Shown piece after piece: positions 1 through 5,924 of a stretch of 8,461 nucleotides of DNA. The stretch spans positions 1 to 8,461 of the forward strand of contig JBHWPB010000039.1 in NCBI GenBank assembly GCA_043424675.1, in the 5' to 3' direction. This stretch comes from JBHWPB01 sp043424675. GTDB lineage: Bacteria; Bacillota; Bacilli; Lactobacillales; Carnobacteriaceae_A. Every line of letters begins with the position of its first letter. Position 1 is the stretch's first letter. Both the position numbers and the translations under genes were made by a program. Below the pieces are notes generated by a model, which saw only the letters and a program-made list of their open reading frames with translations, was not told where the DNA came from and ran no database searches.

Positions 1-39
1 TTTTGAAATATTCATTAAATCTAAAACAAATTTTTACAT

Positions 40-68
40 AAAAAAAGAGGTAGATCTCTCTACCTCTT
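40..68 (-). terminator. Rho-independent terminator, minus strand
   Basis: A perfect 10-bp stem (AAGAGGTAGA at 45-54 pairing with TCTACCTCTT at 59-68) closes a 4-nt loop. Read on the minus strand it is followed by seven U residues (A40-A46 on the plus strand), while the plus-strand side has no T-run, so it is directional. It lies about 160 nt downstream of the stop codon of the DUF6448 gene and is the nearest terminator for that transcript. The 69-225 stretch between them shows no convincing gene. Confidence 0.85.
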
Positions 69-225
69 ACGATACGCCTATTAAAAAACCTCTTCGTTGA
101 ACGGAAAAGGATACATACTGTTCCCTTGTATCTGTTGTACAATAGAATCTTGAAAAAAATATATAAATTAATTATTCCAAGTAACAAGTTGCAGTCGCAT
201 TCAGCGAAGAAGTTATGAAGACTGC

Positions 226-897
226 TTAATTAAACCATCCACTAAAAAGATTTGTCAGCCAATTCTCGCCGTTATCTTCTGTTCCTTCTGATTCTGCGTG
301 TACTTCTTCAACATGTGCTTCATGTTCTTCTCCATGACCTTCTTCGAACAAGTGAGTGAAAATTACATAATTCTCTACATAAGCACGCCCTGCTTCTGCA
401 TCACTTGGATCGAATTTTTTTGTTTCAAGTAGGTCAGCGAAGACTTCTGCAACGTGATCACGATTCTCATCTGTTATAAAGCCTGCATCTTCTAATGGAG
501 CTAAACTTTCCTGTGCAATACTCTCATCTGCTGCCGCTACTCCTGGGTCAACCGGCCCTTCGCTTATCCCGTTGTAAGGAGCACCTTCACTTGCGCGGTG
601 GATGCGTACAAAATTTTCAAAGAGATAGCGTTCGGCTAATTCTTCTGTCTCTTTATCTTCTGTTTTCTCCAACACACTGGTAGAAAGATTATAAACTTCT
701 TTTAGTTCTTCTTCTCCCTCTTCTGGCACCCAGTACGCAATATGGTCAAAGCTGCCCTCTTCCAATGCTGTCTGCATAGCATCATGAGTTGGTCCTTCTG
801 GCGTATCACAGTGAGCTTCTGCATTCAAGGGGTTGGCGAAAAATAATCCTGCACCTGCAACAGTCGCTCCAATAAATGCTTTATAACTTTTTCTCAT
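226..897 (-). CDS. Secreted DUF6448-type protein, putative metal-binding
   Basis: This is a 223-residue exported protein of unknown function that I recognise as DUF6448-like. The start chosen is the ATG at 895-897: it has GGAGG 8 nt upstream, whereas the longer frame from 951 has no ribosome binding site and would bury the signal peptide. Residues 1-28 form a Sec signal peptide (MRKSYK, a hydrophobic stretch at about 7-21, cleavage after AEA). The predicted mature chain starts His29-Cys30-Asp31 within HCDTPEGP, the hallmark of the family. The middle is predicted helical and holds the conserved block FENFVRIHRASEGAPYNG (93-110). The C-terminal tail (about 184-212) is strongly acidic with His at 188, 192, 195 and 200, and the last residues (NWLTNLFSGWFN) are aromatic. 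No membrane anchor, lipobox or sortase motif is visible, so release outside the membrane is likely. It appears to be a single-gene unit ending at the terminator at 40-68. Family assignment is from memory of the motif; metal binding is inference. Confidence 0.85.
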   Translation of the reverse strand: MRKSYKAFIGATVAGAGLFFANPLNAEAHCDTPEGPTHDAMQTALEEGSFDHIAYWVPEEGEEELKEVYNLSTSVLEKTEDKETEELAERYLFENFVRIHRASEGAPYNGISEGPVDPGVAAADESIAQESLAPLEDAGFITDENRDHVAEVFADLLETKKFDPSDAEAGRAYVENYVIFTHLFEEGHGEEHEAHVEEVHAESEGTEDNGENWLTNLFSGWFN

Positions 898-963
898 CTT
901 CGTTTCCTCCATATATTTAAATTTTAGTGAAGGATAATCTCTTTCCTTCATTAACTTAACTCT

Positions 964-969
964 AGTATA
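964..969 (-). promoter_or_regulatory. Candidate -10 of the DUF6448 gene
   Basis: In the 210-nt gap 898-1107 the best sigma-A-like element reading toward the DUF6448 gene is TATACT (minus strand), about 70 nt before the start codon. No good -35 is found at 16-18 nt; AAGATC at 18 nt is poor. An inverted repeat TAGAG-N7-CTCTA (968-984) abuts the -10 and could bind an activator or repressor. A second possible -10 (TATAAT, 1008-1013) also lacks a -35. The rest of the gap shows nothing else, and there is no clear terminator for the monooxygenase gene that ends at 1108. Confidence 0.25.
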
Positions 970-1107
970 GAGGGAACCACTCTAAATGATCTTGAGCTGC
1001 ATCAATAATTATATAAAACCTGTGCTGACTCACGAAACAGCCAGATAATGCAACGAGATAAACATAGATTACTTCTTTTATTTTATGAAAGAATTATTCT
1101 TACCACT

Positions 1108-2109
1108 TTAGAACCAAAGATCCGCCAGCAATTCCATCGATCGCTTTCTATCTTCTGGATCATAAGTATAGGTCACAACAATTAACTCGTCTGCTCCACT
1201 GTGTTCTGTAAATGCTTCTAACTTTTCTCGAACTGTTTCTGGAGAACCGACGGCTTTGACGCTGAACATTCTCTCCATCTGAGCACGTTGCTGTTTGGTT
1301 CCGAGTTCTTCAGGGTCCACAGGCGGCTGGAGTAATCGCTCGTTTCCGGTCTGCATATCTAATAACATTTGCTGGGTCGTCGTCCAAATTCTCTCTGCTT
1401 CTTCATCCGTCGGCGCAACCACTACGTTAATACCAGCCATGGCATAAGGCTCGTCAATTTGTGCGGTTGGCGCTGTCGACTTAAATGCTGAACGATATAG
1501 ATCGATCTTTTCGCTGTAATGGTCCGGAGTGAAGTGCGAAGCGATAGAATAAGGTAAGCCCAGTTGTCCTGCAATCGAAGCCCCATTTTGACTGGAGCCT
1601 AGGACCCATATAGGGATATTGGTTCCTGTCCCCACGTTAGAAGTCACAGGAGCACTGTGTCCCTTTCCTTCTTCACTGAACCAGCCGATCAAATCATAAA
1701 TTGAGTTCGCAAAAGTCTGCGGGTCGCTGTCTGAACGCGTGATCAGTTGGGATGTCAATCCATCTGTCCCAGGAGCACGTCCGAGGCCTAAATCAATGCG
1801 GTCCGGGAACAACTGTGCCACTGTTCCAAAATTTTCAGCCACCTGCAGGGGCGAATGATTCGGCAGCATGATGCCGCCGGATCCTACCCGTATTCTTTCC
1901 GTTCTCTGGGCAGCCAAACCCACAAGAGTAGATGTTGCCATGGAGGCCACGTTTCTCATATTATGGTGCTCTGCATACCAGAGTCTTTTGAAACCAAGTT
2001 GATCTAAAAGTTCAGCGGTCTCAAGCGACTCCTCAATGGCCTCGCCTGGTGTCTGTCCTTCTGATACACCGACTAGATCAAGCACGTTCAAGGGTACATG
2101 TTTCGTCAT
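1108..2109 (-). CDS. Luciferase-like FMN-dependent monooxygenase (LLM class)
   Basis: This is a 333-residue cytoplasmic flavin-dependent oxidoreductase of the bacterial luciferase-like superfamily, in the single-component subgroup often annotated 'luciferase family oxidoreductase, group 1' (YwcH/YhbW-like). Such enzymes use reduced FMN and O2; the substrate cannot be told from sequence. Visible hallmarks are AEHHN at 46-50 at the end of the second strand, GSGGIMLPNHSPLQVAE at 76-92, the phosphate-loop-like LGLGRAPGTDG at 107-117, and WVLGSSQNGASIAGQLG at 168-184, which closes the TIM barrel. Length fits the family. The ATG at 2107-2109 was chosen because GAGGTG lies 6 nt upstream; a TTG ten codons earlier has no ribosome binding site. 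The gene follows the DUF5808 gene on the same strand with 73 nt between them. It may have its own promoter at 2145-2172, though read-through from the GntR unit is also possible because no terminator separates them. Confidence 0.93.
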   Translation of the reverse strand: MTKHVPLNVLDLVGVSEGQTPGEAIEESLETAELLDQLGFKRLWYAEHHNMRNVASMATSTLVGLAAQRTERIRVGSGGIMLPNHSPLQVAENFGTVAQLFPDRIDLGLGRAPGTDGLTSQLITRSDSDPQTFANSIYDLIGWFSEEGKGHSAPVTSNVGTGTNIPIWVLGSSQNGASIAGQLGLPYSIASHFTPDHYSEKIDLYRSAFKSTAPTAQIDEPYAMAGINVVVAPTDEEAERIWTTTQQMLLDMQTGNERLLQPPVDPEELGTKQQRAQMERMFSVKAVGSPETVREKLEAFTEHSGADELIVVTYTYDPEDRKRSMELLADLWF

Positions 2110-2144
2110 TTTATCCACCTCTATATAATTTTTCTTCAAAACTC

Positions 2145-2172
2145 ATTGTAACAGCTAAGCCGTTATTCCAAA
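2145..2172 (-). promoter_or_regulatory. Candidate promoter of the monooxygenase gene with palindrome in the spacer
   Basis: On the minus strand TTTGGA (2167-2172) and TACAAT (2145-2150) stand 16 nt apart, 36 nt before the start codon of the monooxygenase. The -35 is weak (3 of 6) and the -10 is good (5 of 6). The spacer is almost filled by an imperfect palindrome at 2149-2165 (TAACaGCt-a-aGCcGTTA, 7 of 8 pairs), an arrangement typical of a repressor site. The palindrome has no useful loop for a terminator and no U-tract. It is only a candidate. Confidence 0.35.
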
Positions 2173-2182
2173 TAAATCTGCT

Positions 2183-3538
2183 TTATTCTCTCATCCTGTT
2201 TTGAATTTTTTGGAATAATTCTTCTGTTTCTTCTCGAGTCGGTTCGTTCAAAATAATCCAGCGCGGCTTGTGATTCTCATTCAAGAGAATATCGATATGA
2301 TAAGTATTATTTGGATAGGCATAGAGTTTGACTGGGCCATATTCATCTAAAGTAAAGTAACCATAAGCTTTTTCTGCCCCGCCATAACCATTGGTGCGCA
2401 TCCCTTTCAATGATGTCTGAGTCAGCTCCACCCTCTCAATTTCTTCAACTGAAATTTGACTATTATAGAGAGGAGCCTCAATAGCGATCCCTTCTTCTTC
2501 GATAGTAACGTCAAATGTAGCCGTCGACATCACTAATGCCATCACAACTACTCCAGCCAGGAAAAGCGCTGTCAGCCCCATCATCAGTTTTCCAGCGGGT
2601 CTTGCGATATTTATCGTCACACCCATCCCAGAAGCTTGTTTCGGGACAAAGAGACGATAATCATCAGGGTTATAATAGAATCCCCATTTGTAGCGGCCAG
2701 ATCTTTCATTGATGTAAGCAGGCGCGCCTTCAAAAAAATCAGTCTGCAATGCTTGATTCTTTTGAAGGATATAGAAGATGATGCCGACTAAAACCAACAG
2801 AAAAACAAGTAATAACAGAAGGAAAGCCAGTCCCGAAGCGCCTCTTAAGGTAAACCAGGAAAGTACGATGAGAAAGACTGTTAAAACTATTGTAATCATC
2901 AAATACCCCATGCCTTGGAGACGCTCGTAACGTCTGGTATAAGCGAGCGTCATCTCGCTGTCTTCAAAGATAACTGCCGGCTTTTGACGGATCGCTCGGT
3001 TGTATGATAGAGGCAAAATGACGAACACCACATTGATAATTAAGAGTGGTAAATAAACTTCAAAGGGAGCGCCTGAAAAGAACGCGAGTCCAAGAGGGAA
3101 CCAACTGGCCAACCAAATGAGCCAGATCCAGACTGAATGGGGGGCGCCTTTCCCCTTCTCTCTGCTGACACGCAAGTCTGCCTGTCGTTTTCCTTCCGCA
3201 TAAATCCATCCTTTGTCATGTTTTAATTCGATAAGTTGTTGTTGGAGACTCTGGAAGGGCAGATAACTCACTATAATATAAACAAACAGCGCTATAAGCT
3301 GTAAGGTATCGCGCATGCCATCAAAGAAATCCAGTTGGAAAACGAGAGTTAAAATAACAAATACAATGCTTGTGAGGAGTTGCTTTCGTTTGAAGAGGTC
3401 TTGTAGTCTTTGGACCTCTTTACTTTCAGCATGTTCCGGCGTAAAAGCGACACCTAAAATTTGAAAGTTCTGATAAAAGACAATCTTCCAATATATCAAT
3501 GTTAAAAATAAAACTAACCCAATCATAATCCCTGCCAT
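2183..3538 (-). CDS. Polytopic membrane protein with DUF5808 and C-terminal PH-like domain
   Basis: This is a 451-residue integral membrane protein of unknown function. Hydrophobic segments lie near 3-20, 53-69, 80-97, 135-153, 160-178, 212-230, 236-258 and 315-338, giving about eight passes. Between the last two is the DUF5808 signature (about 283-316): YKWGFYYNPDDYRLFVPK followed by GMGVTINIARP. After the last helix a soluble domain (about 341-446) of short beta strands with a C-terminal helix resembles bacterial PH / DUF1648-associated domains; it holds a Gly/Tyr-rich patch around GYGGAEKAYGYF (384-395). The gene starts one base after the stop of the GntR gene (TGA-A-ATG), with its ribosome binding site (GGGAG) inside that gene, so translation is coupled. 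Such proteins commonly sit behind YtrA-type regulators and may respond to envelope stress; that role is inference. There is no ABC transporter in this unit, unlike the classical ytr operon. Confidence 0.85.
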   Translation of the reverse strand: MAGIMIGLVLFLTLIYWKIVFYQNFQILGVAFTPEHAESKEVQRLQDLFKRKQLLTSIVFVILTLVFQLDFFDGMRDTLQLIALFVYIIVSYLPFQSLQQQLIELKHDKGWIYAEGKRQADLRVSREKGKGAPHSVWIWLIWLASWFPLGLAFFSGAPFEVYLPLLIINVVFVILPLSYNRAIRQKPAVIFEDSEMTLAYTRRYERLQGMGYLMITIVLTVFLIVLSWFTLRGASGLAFLLLLLVFLLVLVGIIFYILQKNQALQTDFFEGAPAYINERSGRYKWGFYYNPDDYRLFVPKQASGMGVTINIARPAGKLMMGLTALFLAGVVVMALVMSTATFDVTIEEEGIAIEAPLYNSQISVEEIERVELTQTSLKGMRTNGYGGAEKAYGYFTLDEYGPVKLYAYPNNTYHIDILLNENHKPRWIILNEPTREETEELFQKIQNRMRE

Positions 3539-3539
3539 T

Positions 3540-3917
3540 TCATTCTCTCCCTTCCGCTAAGTCAGCGAGCAATTCGTTAATTTTTTTGATAAATCCTTGA
3601 ACGTCATCCGTTTTGGCAAGCCCTTCCCCCAGTAAAATTTCTAGGCGCTCTTTGTAATCTGCTGCCATGGTATTATCCGGACGGTCTTTTACCTTTGTCC
3701 CTATACGCCTGTCCACTTCGATCACCCCATCTTGCTTTAAGACTTGATAGGCTTTACTTACAGTCATGGGATTGACTTCGAGATCTTCTGCCAATTGTCG
3801 GACACTAGGCAATTGTTCGCCAAAAGCCAGCTCGCCCCGCCCGATACCTAAAATAATTTGGTCTCTGATTTGTTGGTACAACGGTGTATCTGATGATAAA
3901 TCAATTTCTATCACCAT
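3540..3917 (-). CDS. GntR-family transcriptional regulator, YtrA subfamily
   Basis: This is a 125-residue DNA-binding protein. Residues about 8-78 form the GntR winged helix: PLYQQIRDQI, then FGEQLPSVRQLAEDLEVNPMTV as the helix-turn-helix, and a wing ending VDRRIGTKV. The remaining 45 or so residues are a short helical tail (KERLEILLGEGLAKTDDVQGF), too small for a ligand domain of the FadR, HutC or MocR type; this short tail defines the YtrA group. ATG 3915-3917 has AGAGGTG 5-6 nt upstream. It is the first gene of a two-gene unit with the DUF5808 membrane protein and is divergent from cysK. The 21-bp palindrome over its own -10 suggests autorepression, released by an unknown signal. Family assignment is secure; the regulated targets beyond its own unit are not visible. 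Confidence 0.95.
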   Translation of the reverse strand: MVIEIDLSSDTPLYQQIRDQIILGIGRGELAFGEQLPSVRQLAEDLEVNPMTVSKAYQVLKQDGVIEVDRRIGTKVKDRPDNTMAADYKERLEILLGEGLAKTDDVQGFIKKINELLADLAEGRE

Positions 3918-3947
3918 CTCTTCACCTCTTTTCGTTTTTTGTATACT

Positions 3948-3980
3948 TGTATTATATCATGTAATACAGATGACGCACAA
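3948..3980 (-). promoter_or_regulatory. GntR-unit promoter with overlapping 21-bp palindromic operator
   Basis: On the minus strand there is an extended -10, TGATATAAT (3951-3959), with a weak -35 TTGTGC (3975-3980) 18 nt upstream. Positions 3948-3968 form a palindrome centred on 3958: TGTATTAtat on the left mirrors atgTAATACA on the right, with 9 of 10 pairs matching and the only mismatch at 3955/3961. It covers the whole -10, so a bound dimer would block RNA polymerase. The GT...TA...AC type of symmetric arms fits GntR-family operators. That the regulator encoded just downstream binds here is inference from proximity. Confidence 0.7.
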
Positions 3981-4022
3981 AATTTTAAAATGAGATGCGA
4001 ATTTTTACTTGGAATTTTTTAC

Positions 4023-4052
4023 TTGTAAAAGAATGAATGTAAACGCTATACT
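4023..4052 (+). promoter_or_regulatory. cysK-cysE promoter with cre-like half-site and direct repeat
   Basis: TTGTAA (4023-4028) and TATACT (4047-4052) lie 18 nt apart, about 44 nt before the cysK ATG, which has AAGGAG 7 nt upstream. Two other elements overlap the promoter. The 12-13 nt direct repeat AATTTTTACTTG / AATTTTTTACTTG (4000-4011 and 4013-4025) runs into the -35. TGTAAACGCTATAC (4038-4051) matches the left half of a CcpA cre site perfectly but not its right end. The leader is only about 35 nt, too short for a T-box or S-box riboswitch, so control is probably by protein at the promoter. Confidence 0.5.
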
Positions 4053-4095
4053 GAGTACTATATTAATGTAAGTTATTGACTGAAGGAGAGATAAA

Positions 4096-5028
4096 ATGAG
4101 TAAAATTTATCAAAGTATCGATGAATTAATCGGAGGGACCCCTTTGCTTGAAGCGAGTGAAGCGTTTCTTCCTCAAGGTTTTTCAGGACAGCTGTTGATG
4201 AAGTTGGAATACCTCAATCCTGCTGGTTCTGTGAAAGACCGCATTGGAAAAGCGATGATTGATGCTGCTGAAGAAGAAGGACTCTTAAAACCAGGTGGCA
4301 CCATTATCGAAGCGACTTCCGGAAATACGGGAATCGCCTTGGCTTCTGTCGGGGCCGCACGCGGTTATAAAGTTGTGCTCGTCATGCCAGAAACGATGAC
4401 GGTTGAACGCCGCAACTTTTTAAAAGCTTATGGCGCTGAAATTGTCTTAACCTCAGGTGATGCTGGTATACCGGGAGCAAATGAACATGCCGCTCAGTTG
4501 GCAGAAGAAACAGAAAATTCCTTTATGCCGAGCCAATTCACGAACCCGGTCAACGTGGATATCCACTACAAAACAACAGGGCCTGAAATTTGGGAAGATA
4601 CGTCAGGTGGAGTAGATATTTTCGTATCAGGTATTGGGACAGGTGGAACTATCACAGGTGCGGGTCATTATCTCAAGGAAAAAAACCCTGAAGTAGAAAT
4701 GGTGGCCGTCGAACCTGCAGGCTCTCCTTTACTGTCTGAAGGTGAAACAGGAAAACACAAAATTCAAGGAATTGGAGCTGGACTTGTACCCGACATACTG
4801 GACGAAGAAGTCTACAATGAGATTGTAACAGTGTCAGATGCGGATGCTTTAGAGACTGCGCAATCTATCGCTCAAGAAGCCGGACTCTTTGTGGGTGTCT
4901 CTTCTGGAGCAGCACTTTGGGCAGCCAAAGAACTGGCTGGACGTTCTGAGAATTCAGGTAAGACAATCGTAGCTCTCTTGCCTGACAGCGGGGACCGTTA
5001 CTTATCGATGGAAGGCTTTATTAAATAA
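4096..5028 (+). CDS. cysK: Cysteine synthase (O-acetylserine sulfhydrylase)
   Basis: This is a 310-residue cytoplasmic PLP enzyme that makes L-cysteine from O-acetylserine and sulfide. Visible motifs in order are IGGTPLL at 12-18; NPAGSVKDR at 41-49 with the PLP-binding Lys47; TSGNTGIALA at 74-83, the asparagine loop that holds the substrate carboxylate; SGIGTGGTITG at 178-188, the PLP phosphate loop; KIQGIGAG at 222-229; and LPDSGDRYLS at 295-304, whose Ser contacts the pyridine nitrogen. Length and order match CysK/CysM; no C-terminal CBS domain is present, so it is not a typical cystathionine beta-synthase. It is the first gene of a unit with cysE 23 nt downstream, so the substrate-producing enzyme is made from the same message. 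CysM-like use of other sulfur donors cannot be excluded. Confidence 0.95.
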   Translation: MSKIYQSIDELIGGTPLLEASEAFLPQGFSGQLLMKLEYLNPAGSVKDRIGKAMIDAAEEEGLLKPGGTIIEATSGNTGIALASVGAARGYKVVLVMPETMTVERRNFLKAYGAEIVLTSGDAGIPGANEHAAQLAEETENSFMPSQFTNPVNVDIHYKTTGPEIWEDTSGGVDIFVSGIGTGGTITGAGHYLKEKNPEVEMVAVEPAGSPLLSEGETGKHKIQGIGAGLVPDILDEEVYNEIVTVSDADALETAQSIAQEAGLFVGVSSGAALWAAKELAGRSENSGKTIVALLPDSGDRYLSMEGFIK

Positions 5029-5051
5029 GGGAATGAGACAGGGGCATCAGT

Positions 5052-5858
5052 ATGGAATCAGAACAGAACTATTTAAAAGGAAACTACTGTGGTGTAAAAG
5101 ACCAAGTTGAACTTCTCGTCTGTGATTTAAGACGGGTGCTCTACCCAAGCATTTTTGGACCCATAGAAAAAAGCGAAGATTCAGACACTACACGCTTAGC
5201 AGATGCAAAAGAAAGTTTAATGACCGTCTTAAACCGTTTAGGAAAAAATGAAAATAAAAATCAAACAATCGTCAATAAATATTTCGACCGTTTCCCAGAT
5301 ATCAAAGAACTCTTAGAAACAGATATCGAAGCAGCTTATCGAAATGATCCGGCCGCTCATTCGAAACGAGAAATCATGCTCACTTATCCTTCTTTTGAGA
5401 TGATGAGTATCCACCGCCTTGCGCACGAGCTTTATTTACTGGATGTGCCTGTTCTGCCGCGGATGATATCAGAATTCGGTCACAGTCTAACCGGGATTGA
5501 TATCCATCCAGGTTCTCAGATCGGCAGTCATTTCTTCATTGATCACGGCACGGGGACCGTTGTCGGAGAGACCGCTCAAGTCGGAGATTATGTCACTTTA
5601 TATCAAGGAGTGACCCTTGGGGTAAAAAGTTTTGATAAAAATCCCGATAGTTCCCTCAAAAAAGGTGGAAAACGCCATCCCAATCTGGGCGATAACGTGA
5701 CAGTGTATGCCAATGCGACTATTTTAGGCGGCGACACGACTGTGGGTAGCCATTCTGTCATCGGGGCCAATGTCTGGCTTTCAGAATCTGTTTCCGCTTA
5801 TAGCTTGGTCACCTACCAACCGACGGATATAAAAATAAGAAAACTCAATAAAGACTAA
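5052..5858 (+). CDS. cysE: Serine O-acetyltransferase, long EpsC type
   Basis: This is a 268-residue enzyme that transfers acetyl from acetyl-CoA to L-serine, supplying O-acetylserine to the CysK encoded just upstream. An N-terminal helical domain (about 1-140) contains TYPSFEMMSIHRLAHELY (111-128), and a left-handed parallel beta-helix of hexapeptide repeats follows (about 148-255). By alignment to E. coli CysE, whose catalytic pair is Asp143 and His158, the equivalents are Asp150 in TGIDIHPG and His165 in IDHGTGTVVGETA, with the same 15-residue spacing. The loop at 191-208 ends in GGKRHPNLGDNV, where acetyl-CoA and serine are bound. The chain ends RKLNKD and lacks the terminal Ile that anchors E. 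coli CysE in CysK. Its N-terminal domain is of the longer type called EpsC in plant-like and Gram-positive branches. The ribosome binding site is weak (GGGG 8 nt before ATG), so some coupling to cysK translation is likely. Confidence 0.93.
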   Translation: MESEQNYLKGNYCGVKDQVELLVCDLRRVLYPSIFGPIEKSEDSDTTRLADAKESLMTVLNRLGKNENKNQTIVNKYFDRFPDIKELLETDIEAAYRNDPAAHSKREIMLTYPSFEMMSIHRLAHELYLLDVPVLPRMISEFGHSLTGIDIHPGSQIGSHFFIDHGTGTVVGETAQVGDYVTLYQGVTLGVKSFDKNPDSSLKKGGKRHPNLGDNVTVYANATILGGDTTVGSHSVIGANVWLSESVSAYSLVTYQPTDIKIRKLNKD

Positions 5859-5869
5859 AACAAACCATA

Positions 5870-5911
5870 AAAAAGACCGCAGATTCATGTTATGAAATCT
5901 GCGGTCTTTTT
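5870..5911. terminator. Bidirectional rho-independent terminator
   Basis: A 16-bp perfect stem (5870-5885 with 5896-5911) has the core AGACCGCAGATT and a 10-nt loop in which CAT/ATG can pair further. It is flanked by A5-6 on the left and T5 on the right, so both strands give a GC-rich hairpin followed by a U-tract. It lies 11 nt after the cysE stop and 13 nt after the cupin stop of the convergent unit, and would end both. Confidence 0.92.
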
Positions 5912-5924
5912 GTATTTTTATCTT

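Noticed and set aside
191..225. Inverted repeat GCAGTC ... GACTGC just after the DUF6448 stop codon
   Set aside because: The loop is 23 nt and no T-run follows. The hairpin at 40-68 is a far better terminator.
495..683. Plus-strand open frame of 62 codons
   Set aside because: It lies antisense within the DUF6448 gene and has no ribosome binding site.
898..951. Longer N-terminus for the DUF6448 protein from an upstream start at 951
   Set aside because: No ribosome binding site precedes it and it would put 18 charged residues before the signal peptide. GGAGG points to the ATG at 895-897.
1081..1107. Symmetric AAGAAT-T-ATTCTT next to the end of the monooxygenase gene as a terminator
   Set aside because: The centre is one base, the stem is A/T only and no U-tract follows on the minus strand.
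2110..2139. Upstream TTG start for the monooxygenase
   Set aside because: GAGGTG at 6 nt spacing clearly serves the ATG at 2107-2109, and the extra ten residues do not look like the family's N-terminus.
3766..3993. Plus-strand open frame of 75 codons across the GntR gene start and its promoter
   Set aside because: It is a shadow of the winged-helix coding region, and its end overlaps the operator/promoter.
4053..4095. Possible T-box or other riboswitch in the cysK leader
   Set aside because: The leader is only about 35 nt, with no specifier stem, antiterminator or terminator hairpin.
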